A stretch of DNA of 64,000 nt from Paraburkholderia ginsengiterrae (lineage in GTDB: Bacteria > Pseudomonadota > Gammaproteobacteria > Burkholderiales > Burkholderiaceae), in NCBI RefSeq assembly GCF_001645125.1, contig NZ_LXKA01000221.1, positions 124,001 to 188,000 of the forward strand, in the 5' to 3' direction. A program made the translations under genes and the position numbers. Under the pieces are notes generated by a model. That model did no database searches, had not been told where the DNA came from, and worked only from the letters and a program-made list of their open reading frames with translations. Below, in pieces: positions 52,681-60,786 of this stretch; within the stretch, counting starts at the first letter, position 1; every line of letters starts with the position of its first letter.

Positions 52681-53382
52681 ATGGAGAAAATGGAACTTCC
52701 CTCCGAAACACTCGATGTACAAACGCTACACGTTCCCGCGGGAACCATTGCATTGAGGGACGATAGAATAGGCCGTACGTGGTCCGTCAAACTGCCGCGC
52801 TTTGCGATCGGCCGCTATCCCGTCACTCAGGCGCAATATGCTGCAGTAACCGGACAATCGCCATCACCCTATGTCGCCGCGCAATGTCCAGTAGTGAACG
52901 TATCCTGGATTGATGCCGCCCGATTCTGCAACATGCTATCGAAGGCTGCCGGCCTTCTCGAGTGTTATGAATTTCATGGTGATGAAACGGGAGCTTCTCT
53001 TGTTCCAGAGGGCAACGGCTATCGCCTGCCCACCGAAGCTGAATGGGAGTACGCATGCCGCGCCGGAACAAATGGCCCGAGATACGGTGAACTCGGCGAT
53101 ATAGCCTGGTATAGGGAAAACTCCGGGGGCCACACGCATGAGATAGGTCAGAAGCAAGCAAATGACTGGGGGCTTTTCGATACGCTAGGCAACGTTTGGG
53201 AGTGGTGCACCGATCAATACGACCCGGAAGTCTATGGTTCGTATCGCGTGTTTCGTGGCGGTGGTTGGGCTGATGCTGAAAGAGGCTGCCTTGCTACGAA
53301 TCGGCGGCGTAGCCATCCGACATTTGCAATCGATGATCTTGGCTTTCGGGTTGCCCGATCGCTTGACACCAGTTGCGGGTAA
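52681..53382 (+). CDS. Formylglycine-generating-enzyme (SUMF1/EgtB/PvdO) fold protein
   Basis: A 233-residue protein of the FGE-sulfatase fold: FAIGRYPVTQAQYAAVTG, PVVNVSWIDAARFCNMLS, GYRLPTEAEWEYACRAG, GLFDTLGNVWEWCTD, YRVFRGGGWADAERGC and DDLGFRVARS. It has no signal peptide. Family members oxidise a Cys in a partner protein or act in ergothioneine/siderophore synthesis. Here only one Cys near the active-site region is seen (ERGC), and the FGE copper-cysteine pair is not obvious, so the activity is open. Start at 52681 or the ATG at 52690. It stands alone. Confidence 0.85.
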   Translation: MEKMELPSETLDVQTLHVPAGTIALRDDRIGRTWSVKLPRFAIGRYPVTQAQYAAVTGQSPSPYVAAQCPVVNVSWIDAARFCNMLSKAAGLLECYEFHGDETGASLVPEGNGYRLPTEAEWEYACRAGTNGPRYGELGDIAWYRENSGGHTHEIGQKQANDWGLFDTLGNVWEWCTDQYDPEVYGSYRVFRGGGWADAERGCLATNRRRSHPTFAIDDLGFRVARSLDTSCG

Positions 53383-53540
53383 TCGCGCGCGCATTTGGCT
53401 TTGCCGACTAGCCGAGTCGGCCTGAGCGCACGGTTGAACGACCGTTCTGGGCCGAATCTGGAACTAAGAGGGCCGCGATGCAGGCTGCGACAGCGGGCCT
53501 AGGCCGAACTTCCCTAGCTGACCCTCTCCTGCCGTTAAAG

Positions 53541-54120
53541 CTAGCGCGCGGTAAGCGGCGGCTTTTGAGGTGCAGCAGTCGTTCCGTGCGTATCCGGTGA
53601 TTGTCCGTCAACGCCGACGGCCTCGCCGCCAGCAGCGCGCAACGCTGCTGCAAGCTTCATCCGCTCCAGACCGCCTTCCCAGGCCGACACGGCAATCGCC
53701 CCCACGCCGTTGCCGACGATGTTCGTCAGCGCGCGGCACTCGGACATGAAGCGATCGATGCCGAGGATCAGCACCATCGCGCTGACCGGCACGGTCGGCA
53801 CGACAGACAGGCTCGCAGCGAGTGTGATAAAGCCTGCGCCCGTGACTCCCGTCTAACCTTTGGAAGTCAGCATGGTCACGAGCAGGAGCGTGACTTCCTG
53901 CGCGAGCGTCAGGTGCGTGTTGGTTGCCTGCGCGAGAAACAACACGGCCAGTGTCATGTAGATGTTGCTGCCATCGAGGTTGAACGAATACCCGGTCGGC
54001 ACAACGAGCCCCACGACACCACGCGGGCAACCGAGCCGTTCGAGCTTGTCCATCAGTTGCGGCAGCGCCGCTTCGGACGTCGATGTGCCAAGCACGATCA
54101 GCAGTTCGTCGCGAATATCG
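53541..54120 (-). pseudogene. Truncated dctA-type C4-dicarboxylate transporter
   Basis: The minus strand reads [60 protein letters not shown] and [17 protein letters not shown] follows, then [60 protein letters not shown] to a stop at 53541. These are the conserved C-terminal half segments of DctA/GltP. The N-terminal half is gone: homology ends abruptly at about 54120 against a relaxase fragment. The internal TAG (about 53854) also kills it. Confidence 0.85.
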
Positions 54121-54121
54121 G

Positions 54122-54294
54122 CGCGGCGTCATGCTCGCCTGCGGTCGCTACGAGATGCTCGATGACGGAATGGGCTTCTCATTGGTGCCGTGGAAGCCGG
54201 TGATCGAACAGCGGCTGGGCCAGCGGCTCGCCGCCCGGTGCGCGGAGGTAGAGTGTCGTGGGAGATTGGACGGCAACTGAGGCCGCAGCCGTAG
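54122..54294 (+). pseudogene. C-terminal fragment of a relaxase (DUF3363-type)
   Basis: The plus strand reads CGRYEMLDDGMGFSLVPWKP, VIEQRLGQRLAA. After a one-base shift near 54240 it reads GRVSWEIGRQLRPQP and stops at 54292. The motif YxMLDDGMGFSLVPWxPVIE and the final WEIGRQ are the end of DUF3363-type relaxase/mobilisation proteins of integrative elements. Only about 55 codons remain, frameshifted. It abuts the dctA fragment at 54120-54122, marking a deletion or excision scar. Confidence 0.72.
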
Positions 54295-54306
54295 ACCCGT
54301 TTTCTG

Positions 54307-54948
54307 TTACTTCGGGCGCTTTGCGTATGCACTTAAGATCACGGAAACCGCCTCTTGTACCACTCGTTTGCGTTCGGCTGGACCAGGCGCTCCTGCTTCG
54401 GCGCCGACGACACGCAGCCACAATAGGGGTTCATTGATCAAACCCAGGAATTGTTTGGCCACGCGCACCGCATCACTGAAGGTCAATGTACCCCGATGGG
54501 CGCATGTCTCAAGATATGTCACCAAAGCCTTCATTGCGGGTTCTTTACCAGCAGCCATGAAGCGCTGGGCCAGGTCCGGAAAGATCGTCCCCTCTGCAAT
54601 CACCATACGTAGTAGGGCAACGGTCTCCGGCGGCGCCCAGAAATCGGCAACAGCTTGTCCGAGCAGCCTCAATCCATGTTCGGGATTGGATAACGCAGCT
54701 ATATCCTGGGTGATTTCCAGCACCGGAAAGTCGCTCCAGACCTGCCGGACCGCCGCCTCGAATAAGGCTTCCTTGCTCTTGAACTGGTTGTAGATCGTCC
54801 GGCGGGCAACTCCTGCATCGCGTGCTACCAGATCGATGCTTGTGCCGCCGTAGCCGCGCGTGAGGAAAGACGCGACAGCGGCATCGAGGACCGCCTCCTG
54901 TGTGGGTGGGACACGTAGCACGGGAGGGGGGGCAACGGACTTCTTCAA
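54307..54948 (-). CDS. TetR-family regulator, TTG start
   Basis: A 213-residue regulator. The helix-turn-helix (about 15-65) reads AVLDAAVASFLTRGYGGTSI then VARDAGVARRTIYNQFKSKE. The C-terminal part (about 120-205) is the TetR_C type found with hydrolase operons. The start codon is TTG at 54948, with TAGGAG 7 bases upstream; no ATG fits. It is divergent from the decarboxylase/esterase genes, and the operator at 54976-55016 lies between. It is likely a repressor of both directions. Confidence 0.9.
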   Translation of the reverse strand: MKKSVAPPPVLRVPPTQEAVLDAAVASFLTRGYGGTSIDLVARDAGVARRTIYNQFKSKEALFEAAVRQVWSDFPVLEITQDIAALSNPEHGLRLLGQAVADFWAPPETVALLRMVIAEGTIFPDLAQRFMAAGKEPAMKALVTYLETCAHRGTLTFSDAVRVAKQFLGLINEPLLWLRVVGAEAGAPGPAERKRVVQEAVSVILSAYAKRPK

Positions 54949-54975
54949 GCTCGACTCCTATTGACGGGGACTGCA

Positions 54976-55016
54976 CTGCACAGTACAGTGCAATCAATAT
55001 GCACTGCACTGTGCAG
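54976..55016. promoter_or_regulatory. 41-bp TetR operator with 17-bp arms
   Basis: The left arm CTGCACAGTACAGTGCA (54976-54992) and right arm TGCACTGCACTGTGCAG (55000-55016) are inverted repeats with one mismatch and a 7-base spacer. Each arm is itself nearly palindromic (TGCAC...GTGCA), suggesting two adjacent dimer sites. TTGACG (54961-54966) and TACAGT (54984-54989), 17 bases apart, form a plausible promoter for the plus-strand genes covered by it. Confidence 0.78.
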
Positions 55017-55031
55017 TCTATGGAGCATAGC

Positions 55032-55466
55032 ATGTCCCGAAATTTATCTCCTGAACATCCATCGACACCTCCCGTTGGCAGCCGCTTTGAACGAGGATGT
55101 GCCACCTTCGAGCATGTGTTCGGCCTGCCCGCCAAGACATTCCTGGATGCGTTGGCTGACGTATCGCCAGATTTCGCGCGCCACGTCATGGAATGGGAAT
55201 TCGCAGATGTCTACAGCAGGCCAGCATTGAGCCTGCGTGAACGCGAACTGGTAGTTCTTGCGGCCTGCGCAGCACTTGGAGCTACCGGCCAAGGCCCATT
55301 ACGACTGCATGTGGGAGCAGCCCTGCGCTCCGGGCTTACCCAGGAGGCCATCGTCGAGACATTCATTCAGGTCGGTTTTGCCGCCGGTATGCCGGCGGCT
55401 TTGCTGGCAATGCAAACAGCCAAGGATGTGTTCGCCTCCGTGGTTTCCGCTGAACCGAGGGCCTGA
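55032..55466 (+). CDS. Carboxymuconolactone-decarboxylase-family protein
   Basis: A 144-residue protein of the CMD/AhpD-like fold: FGLPAKTFLDALADVSPDFA, YSRPALSLRERELVVLAACA, ALGATGQGPLRLHVGAALRS, GLTQEAIVETFIQVGFAAGM. The peroxidase CxxC of AhpD is not present, so it is of the decarboxylase type rather than an alkylhydroperoxidase. TGGAG lies 6 bases before the ATG at 55032; longer in-frame starts run through the operator. It is the first gene under the TetR operator, two bases before the esterase gene. Confidence 0.88.
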   Translation: MSRNLSPEHPSTPPVGSRFERGCATFEHVFGLPAKTFLDALADVSPDFARHVMEWEFADVYSRPALSLRERELVVLAACAALGATGQGPLRLHVGAALRSGLTQEAIVETFIQVGFAAGMPAALLAMQTAKDVFASVVSAEPRA

Positions 55467-55468
55467 AC

Positions 55469-56419
55469 ATGGAGCTTGATCCTCTCATCGCCGACTTCCT
55501 CGCCAAACTTCCGCCTGTGGGCGGGGCCACCGCCTCACTGGATGCCCTGCGTACCGCCGGCGAAGTGCAATTGCGGCTCTTGCATGGTCCGCTGGAATCC
55601 ATCGCCGACGTTCGAACTTATAGCGTTCTGAGCAGCGACGACCATCCGATCCAGATTCGCGCCTATACACCGGTCACGTCGAATTCCGCGCCCTTGCCAG
55701 CCATCGTCTACGCACATGGCGGCGGTTGGTTCCGATGCTCGCTCGATCTGTACGACAACCCTTGCAGGGCGTTGGCTCACGCCACGGGCTGTGTCGTCCT
55801 GTCAGTTGATTATCGACTGGCACCCGAAAACAAGTTTCCGTTTCCCCTGCACGACTACTACACGGCCTTGTGCTGGGCCGCGAGTCATGCGGACGAGTTG
55901 GGGATAGACCGCACCCGCCTGGTGGCGGGTGGCGATAGCTCGGGTGCCAACCTGGCTGCGGCGGCGACGTTGCGTGCGCGGGATGACGCGAGCGGCCCGG
56001 CCGTTGCGCACCAACTGCTGCTGTATCCGCCATTGGATTCGTCGATGTCGTCAACGTCCTATCGCGAGTTTGCCACGGGCTACTTCCTGACCCGCAGTAC
56101 GATGGAGTTTTGCTGGTCCGCCTATCTGAACGACAAGGCGGATGGTGACTCGCCGTGGGCGTCCCCACTCAGAGCGGCAAGCCTGTCAAATCTCCCTTCC
56201 GCCACGATCCTGGTTTGCGAATACGACCCGCTTCGCGATGAGGGTGAAGCCTATGCCCGTCGTCTCGCCGAGGCTGGCGTTGCCACGGAGTGTCATCGTT
56301 TGGACGGCATGGTGCATGCCTGCATCCACATGCTGGGCGTGACGCCTGGAGCCCGTCGTTTGTTCGAGCTTGCAGGTAGCTCGTTGAGGCGTTCGTTGAA
56401 TCTCGCGGCGCAAGCATGA
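55469..56419 (+). CDS. Alpha/beta hydrolase, hormone-sensitive-lipase family
   Basis: A 316-residue esterase of the HSL family. The oxyanion-hole motif is IVYAHGGGWF, the nucleophile motif GGDSSGANLAA (Ser near residue 155), the acid Asp is in EYDPLRDEGEAY and the His in DGMVHACIHM. It is cytoplasmic, with no signal. The neighbouring CMD protein and truncated MFS pump suggest detoxification or catabolism of an ester or lactone inducer. The stop overlaps the next start (ATGA, 56416-56419). Confidence 0.92.
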   Translation: MELDPLIADFLAKLPPVGGATASLDALRTAGEVQLRLLHGPLESIADVRTYSVLSSDDHPIQIRAYTPVTSNSAPLPAIVYAHGGGWFRCSLDLYDNPCRALAHATGCVVLSVDYRLAPENKFPFPLHDYYTALCWAASHADELGIDRTRLVAGGDSSGANLAAAATLRARDDASGPAVAHQLLLYPPLDSSMSSTSYREFATGYFLTRSTMEFCWSAYLNDKADGDSPWASPLRAASLSNLPSATILVCEYDPLRDEGEAYARRLAEAGVATECHRLDGMVHACIHMLGVTPGARRLFELAGSSLRRSLNLAAQA

Positions 56420-56604
56420 CCATGCGACTGCAAAATGACTCGACGGAGTTGGCACCAGTGGCGGTGCTGGCAATGGCCATCGTTTCTGGGCTGACAGTCG
56501 CCAACGTGTATTTCAATCAAGCGCTTCTGCCCACTGTCGCCGACAGTTTCAAGTTAGGGATACAGCAGGTCGGCTGGATCGCCACCTTGTCGAAATCCGG
56601 TTAA
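56416..56604 (+). pseudogene. N-terminal fragment of an MFS transporter
   Basis: 62 residues only: VLAMAIVSGLTVANVYFNQA, LLPTVADSFKLGIQQVGWIA, TLSKSG and stop. This is the first helix region of an MFS exporter of the same kind as the one at 3428 (ANLYYAQPI type). The rest of the gene is replaced by degenerate repeats (56605 onward). It was evidently the third gene of the TetR operon and is now truncated. Confidence 0.85.
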
Positions 56605-57048
56605 CCGAAGAAACCGAACCTGCGAACGACCGCTGTTGCGAAGGTTGAGGGTCGCTTCCTGGTCGAAACTACCCATTCATTGAACTCGGTAGCGGTCGTT
56701 CGCCGGTGGCCCTTGACGAACGACCGGTGAGCCGCAGAAAGCCGGCATATCCGGTTCGACCCACGACCGTCGGCTGAGGCCGACGACGCGACGTATCTCA
56801 TCAGTGGTCGAAGGGCCGTTGACCGAGCGAAGCAGTCGCACGAATGTCCAAACGGTGGTCGCGCCGAATGACTCTTCCTGGCCGAACTGAGCCTGACGAC
56901 GACCGGCTCTGGTCGCCCCTGAAGAGACGTTCGGGCCTCCCAAAAGCGGCTGTTCGAAATGCTAGCTGCCTAGCCAGTTCGAACTGCGACCATTCGAGCA
57001 ACGTGTGCGACAAAGCCATCGATCCGCCAATAGACGACACGGGCGGAC
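56605..57048. other. Degenerate intergenic repeat block
   Basis: No gene supported. The stretch is full of GACCG/CGACC words and includes GTCGCTTCCTGGTCGA (56651-56666), a close match to the repeat core TGTCCGTTCCTGGCCGA. It begins exactly where the MFS fragment ends. Confidence 0.5.
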
Positions 57049-57429
57049 TCAGCCCTGTTCGTTGCCAGGCGGGTCCCATGCGGTCACCAGTTGCAGCAGT
57101 CCCGGGAATCGCGAATCAAGATCCTCGGTTCGCACGCGGCTGCGTCGCTCGAGTCCATATTGACGCTGACGAATCACGCCCGCTTCACGCAGCGCTTTGA
57201 AGTGATGGGTCAATGACGATTTCGCACGATTGAAACCGAACCAGCTGCACGGGTGGTCGTACGCCTCGGATTCCAGCAACAACCGGCGGACGATCGTCAG
57301 GCGCAACGGGTCGGCCAGTGCACTGAATATCGCATCCAGACGCAAATCGGACACTGCCGGTTCCGGCAGCGGATCGGGAAGGTTGGCAGGTACTGCAGCG
57401 GCCAGGCCATGGTAGGTGGTGCGTTTCAT
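57049..57429 (-). CDS. ArsR-family transcriptional regulator
   Basis: A 126-residue winged-helix repressor: LDAIFSALADPLRLTIVRRL, LLESEAYDHPCSWFGFNRAK, SSLTHHFKALREAGVIRQRQ. No CxC-type metal site is present in the DNA-recognition helix, so it is probably not a metal sensor. The ATG at 57429 (MKRTTYHGL) is chosen; the much longer in-frame ORF extends through the promoter. It is divergent from the MFS gene, with a perfect inverted repeat between. Confidence 0.9.
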   Translation of the reverse strand: MKRTTYHGLAAAVPANLPDPLPEPAVSDLRLDAIFSALADPLRLTIVRRLLLESEAYDHPCSWFGFNRAKSSLTHHFKALREAGVIRQRQYGLERRSRVRTEDLDSRFPGLLQLVTAWDPPGNEQG

Positions 57430-57447
57430 GTTCACGACTTTATCACA

Positions 57448-57492
57448 GTACGAGTTTTTTCGAACTAAGCTATAGTACGAAAAAACTCGTAC
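57448..57492. promoter_or_regulatory. Perfect 15-bp inverted repeat, ArsR-type operator
   Basis: GTACGAGTTTTTTCG (57448-57462) and CGAAAAAACTCGTAC (57478-57492) are exact inverse complements, separated by 15 bases (start-to-start 30, about three helix turns). TATAGT (57471-57476) between them is a possible -10 element. The site covers both divergent promoters of the ArsR and MFS genes. Confidence 0.8.
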
Positions 57493-57505
57493 AAGGAAAG
57501 TCACC

Positions 57506-58723
57506 ATGAGCGACACTGCCGCAGTGCAATCCAGCCGCGCGTCCGCGCGCATTTCCCCCGACATGTGGTGCGCCGCATGGACGGTCACCTCGGTGTTCAT
57601 GCTGTCCAATTCCCGGACGCCGCTGTATGTGGTCTGGCAACGCACGCTCGGTTTTTCATCCGGCACCTTGACGGTCATCTTTGCCCTTTACATCCTTGGA
57701 CTACTGGGCACGCTGTCGGTCGCCGGACAGCTATCGGATCGTTACGGCCGCAAGCCGGTTCTTCTGCCGGGTATCCTGGTGGCGCTGGTCGCATGTGCGT
57801 TGTTCGCAAGCGCAACGTCCATTGCAACGCTTGCCGTTGCCCGGCTGCTGACGGGTATCGCGGTCGGTGTCATCGTGTCGGCAGGAATGGCGTCCGTGGC
57901 GGACCTCGGCGGTAGTGAGCGTCGACGTCAGGCGGCGCTGCTCGCATCGGTAGCGATGGTTCTCGGCGCGGGCCTCGGGCCGTTGCTGGCCGGCGGCGCC
58001 GCGCAAACAGTCGCGCATCCGGTAGCGCTGGTTTTCGGTATCGAATTCCTCGTGCTGCTGAGTGCTCTCGTCATTGCGTGGCGGTTGCCCCTTGGCCGGC
58101 CAGCAAGGGCAACTGGCAATGCCGCGCGTCTGCATTTGCCGTCGGTCCCGGCGATGAATCGACGGCACGTCGCGACCGGTATCGGCGTTTTCGGGCCTGG
58201 CATTACTGCAACATCGTTTGTGCTTGCTTTGGGGCCTTCGTTACTCGCCCGTCTGCTCGAAGTTCGCAGCCCGTTGCTTGCCGGCGGCATGGCGTGCGCG
58301 ATGTTTCTCGCTGCAACGGGAGTTCAGTTCGCCGTGCGGCGTTGGTCAGTGCTTGCGTTGTTCGTGGCAGGTACGACGGCGACCGTGCTGTCGATGTGTG
58401 CGCTATGTGCCGCGGTGCATTTGCTGTCGGCATCCGTACTGGTGGCCGCTGCGCTGTTCGCGGGGGTAGCGCAAGGCCTCGGGCAGTTGGGCGGCTTGAC
58501 ACTCATCGGTCTGCATGTGACGGACACGCGCAGGGCCGAAGCCATTGCCGTCATGAACATCGGCGGCTATCTGCCAGCGGGGCTGCTGCCCGTCATGACC
58601 GGCTACGCGATCGACTTTTTGGGCTTGGCAGCCGGTGCCACTGCATTTGCCATCGCACTGGCGCTAATTGCGCTTGGGGCCGGCTGCATGGTTTTTCGAT
58701 CGCTGAAACCCGGCGGCGATTGA
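57506..58723 (+). CDS. MFS transporter, DHA1-like
   Basis: A 405-residue protein with about 12 membrane helices. Motif A is GQLSDRYGRKPVLLPG, and a motif-C-like segment reads MVLGAGLGPLLAGGAAQ. Residues 1-20 are a short polar tail. It probably exports a small hydrophobic or aromatic compound sensed by the divergent ArsR repressor. AAGGAAAG lies before the ATG at 57506. The substrate is unknown. Confidence 0.9.
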   Translation: MSDTAAVQSSRASARISPDMWCAAWTVTSVFMLSNSRTPLYVVWQRTLGFSSGTLTVIFALYILGLLGTLSVAGQLSDRYGRKPVLLPGILVALVACALFASATSIATLAVARLLTGIAVGVIVSAGMASVADLGGSERRRQAALLASVAMVLGAGLGPLLAGGAAQTVAHPVALVFGIEFLVLLSALVIAWRLPLGRPARATGNAARLHLPSVPAMNRRHVATGIGVFGPGITATSFVLALGPSLLARLLEVRSPLLAGGMACAMFLAATGVQFAVRRWSVLALFVAGTTATVLSMCALCAAVHLLSASVLVAAALFAGVAQGLGQLGGLTLIGLHVTDTRRAEAIAVMNIGGYLPAGLLPVMTGYAIDFLGLAAGATAFAIALALIALGAGCMVFRSLKPGGD

Positions 58724-59083
58724 TGGTTGGCGCGCGTCAACATGACCTGCCATGTCGCGCAATACCTGAATAGCGCGATGTTGGTCGCTATATCGGTGTG
58801 ACAGATGGACTAGCGCGCGCTCGACACTGAGCGGTCCATCGCACCGCAGGCGAGAATATCCGTTGAGACTTAAGCAGGCGCATTACTCACGACATCGCTC
58901 AATGACGGCCGCATCGCGCACACGCGGCCGTCTGGTCCACCTTTGCTGCTTGAGACGGGCTCTGCGCAGCATCGCGCGCTTCACGCGGCCCAGAGGCTGA
59001 TTTATATCGTGGGTGACCCGGAGTCGATAAGGTCTGCTACGGACTACAGATCGACCCGGATGACATCATCAGCATCTTTGATA
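58724..59083. other. Intergenic region with one hairpin
   Basis: No gene supported. ACGGCCGC-N11-GCGGCCGT (58905-58931) is a perfect 8-bp dyad between the MFS and epoxide hydrolase genes, without a T-run. Confidence 0.4.
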
Positions 59084-60409
59084 TCAACGCATCGACTGGA
59101 AGCTCGCGCGAATCTCTTCCGAGAAAACTTGCGGCTGCTCCCAGGCCGCAAAGTGTCCGCCTTTCGGGAGGCGATTGTAATGAATCAGTTTGGGGTATGC
59201 CTGCTCTGCCCAGCTCCGCGGGGCGGCGTACAGTTCGTCCGGAAAGACGCTGACGGCAACGGGAATGGCGACGTGCTTCGGGGCAAAGAAGTTGAGCTTG
59301 TTCTCCCAGTACAGGCGGGCCGACGAGACCCCAGTGTTGGTCAGCCAGTAGAGCGTGACGTTGTCAAGGACGTCGTCCCGCGAAAGACCCTCAGGTTGCC
59401 CGTCAAACACGCGCGTAATGAGCGCGAGGCTGGCCGCATCGTGGTCGAGCATCCACGACGCGAGGCCGATAGGCGAATCTTCGATTCCATACAGCGTCTG
59501 CGGCCGGCCCGCCATCTCCTGCGCATAGCCGAGACCGTGCTTGTAGAAAAAGTCGAGCTGATCAAACGCGTGCTTCTCGTCGGGAGAGAGGCCGGCGGGA
59601 GCCGGGTCGCCGAACTTGAGCGCATGTGCAACGTTGTCCGGTACAGTCGCCGGCATGTTGGTGTGAATGCCGAGCAGTCCCGGTGGCGTAATGAGCGCCA
59701 TCTGTTCCGTGACAGCGTTGCCCCAATCGCCACCTTGCGCAACATATCGGTTGTATCCGAGACGCTGCATCAGAACAACCCACGCGCGTGCGATGCGAGC
59801 AGGATCCCAGCCGGTTGTGGTTGGCTTGCCTGAGAAGCCGTAGCCGGGCAGCGACGGAATTACGACGTCGAAAGCGTCCGATGAACTCCCACCATGAGCT
59901 GTCGGGTTGGTCAGCGGATCGATGATCTTCAACTGCTCAATGATCGAGCCCGGCCATCCATGCGTGACGATGATGGGCAACGCGTTCTGATGCTTCGAAC
60001 GAACGTGGATGAAATGAATGTCCAGCCCATCGATCTCGGTCACGAACTGCGGAAGCGCGTTCAGCCGCGCTTCGACCTTGCGCCAGTCATAGTCGGTCGA
60101 CCAGTATCGCGCGAGTTTCTGCATTGTCGCGAGCTGCACGCCTTGCGACGCGTCAGTGACCGTTTCACGCTCCGGCCACCTTGTCGCCTTCACGCGCCGT
60201 CGCAATTCGACGAGTTGCGATTCCGGCACATGCACACGAAGTGGACGAATTGCGGTCTTGTCACTGCCCGTCGGTGGTGCAACTTCAGCAATGGATTGAC
60301 TCGTTTCCGCAAAAGCGAGCTGACTCAATGAGGCCGCAGCAACGGACGCCGCCGCCACGCCAATGAAACGACGGCGCGAAGGCACCTGAGGAAGGATATC
60401 GTCTAACAT
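59084..60409 (-). CDS. Exported epoxide hydrolase (EHN/alpha-beta hydrolase)
   Basis: A 441-residue protein. A Tat leader (VPSRRRFIGVAAASVAAAS, to about residue 38) precedes the EHN domain (IRPLRVHVPESQLVELRRRV, KATRWPERE). The hydrolase core has the oxyanion segment VTHGWPGSI, the nucleophile motif AQGGDWGNAV and the catalytic His in KGGHFAAWEQP. It opens epoxides to diols. Location outside the cytoplasm suggests action on incoming compounds. TAGGAG lies about 6 bases before the ATG at 60409; a further in-frame ATG (60424) is upstream of it. Confidence 0.92.
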   Translation of the reverse strand: MLDDILPQVPSRRRFIGVAAASVAAASLSQLAFAETSQSIAEVAPPTGSDKTAIRPLRVHVPESQLVELRRRVKATRWPERETVTDASQGVQLATMQKLARYWSTDYDWRKVEARLNALPQFVTEIDGLDIHFIHVRSKHQNALPIIVTHGWPGSIIEQLKIIDPLTNPTAHGGSSSDAFDVVIPSLPGYGFSGKPTTTGWDPARIARAWVVLMQRLGYNRYVAQGGDWGNAVTEQMALITPPGLLGIHTNMPATVPDNVAHALKFGDPAPAGLSPDEKHAFDQLDFFYKHGLGYAQEMAGRPQTLYGIEDSPIGLASWMLDHDAASLALITRVFDGQPEGLSRDDVLDNVTLYWLTNTGVSSARLYWENKLNFFAPKHVAIPVAVSVFPDELYAAPRSWAEQAYPKLIHYNRLPKGGHFAAWEQPQVFSEEIRASFQSMR

Positions 60410-60574
60410 ACAAACTCCTATCAATAATTAGTCAAACTAAATACAAGTGCAGAAGGGATGCAATGCCGTTGTCAAGAAACCTGGTGATTTCCCACCTGAA
60501 CCTGCCATCCAGGCGGCGACCCGGCAAGCCTCAAACAATCACCACCTTGATTGGCCGCGAAACTGTAGTTCGCT

Positions 60575-60664
60575 TCAGGCAATGCCGCGCTGCTGGACGC
60601 TGGGGGCGTGGTTGACGGTGGTGTGGGTCTTGCCCGAGAAGAAGACTTTTTCGATCTTGCTCAT
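60575..60664 (-). pseudogene. N-terminal fragment of an Ohr (organic hydroperoxide resistance) gene
   Basis: From the ATG at 60664 the frame reads MSKIEKVFFSGKTHTT, the start of Burkholderia-type Ohr proteins. It then leaves homology (VNHAPSVQQRGIA) and stops at 60575. Both active-site cysteines would lie in the missing part. The gene is truncated after about 16 codons, while its operator region (60699-60733) looks intact. Function is lost. Confidence 0.65.
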
Positions 60665-60698
60665 GATGGTTTCCTTGATGGACACGGGGTTACGGCAT

Positions 60699-60733
60699 AT
60701 TAATCTTATACGATTCAATCGTATGCGATTAAT
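60699..60733. promoter_or_regulatory. OhrR-type operator, 35-bp palindrome
   Basis: The core ATACGATT-C-AATCGTAT (60708-60724) is perfect. Extended arms (ATTAATC ... GATTAAT) give 15 of 17 matches about base 60716. The half AATCGTATGCGAT recurs as AATCGTGTGCGAT at 60774-60786 (12 of 13). The AT-rich dyad upstream of an ohr start resembles MarR/OhrR sites. No ohrR gene is in the window. Confidence 0.7.
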
Positions 60734-60786
60734 AGTGCAGGAGGCGGAAGACAATGTCAAGCGTGCGAGATTTAATCGTGTGCGAT

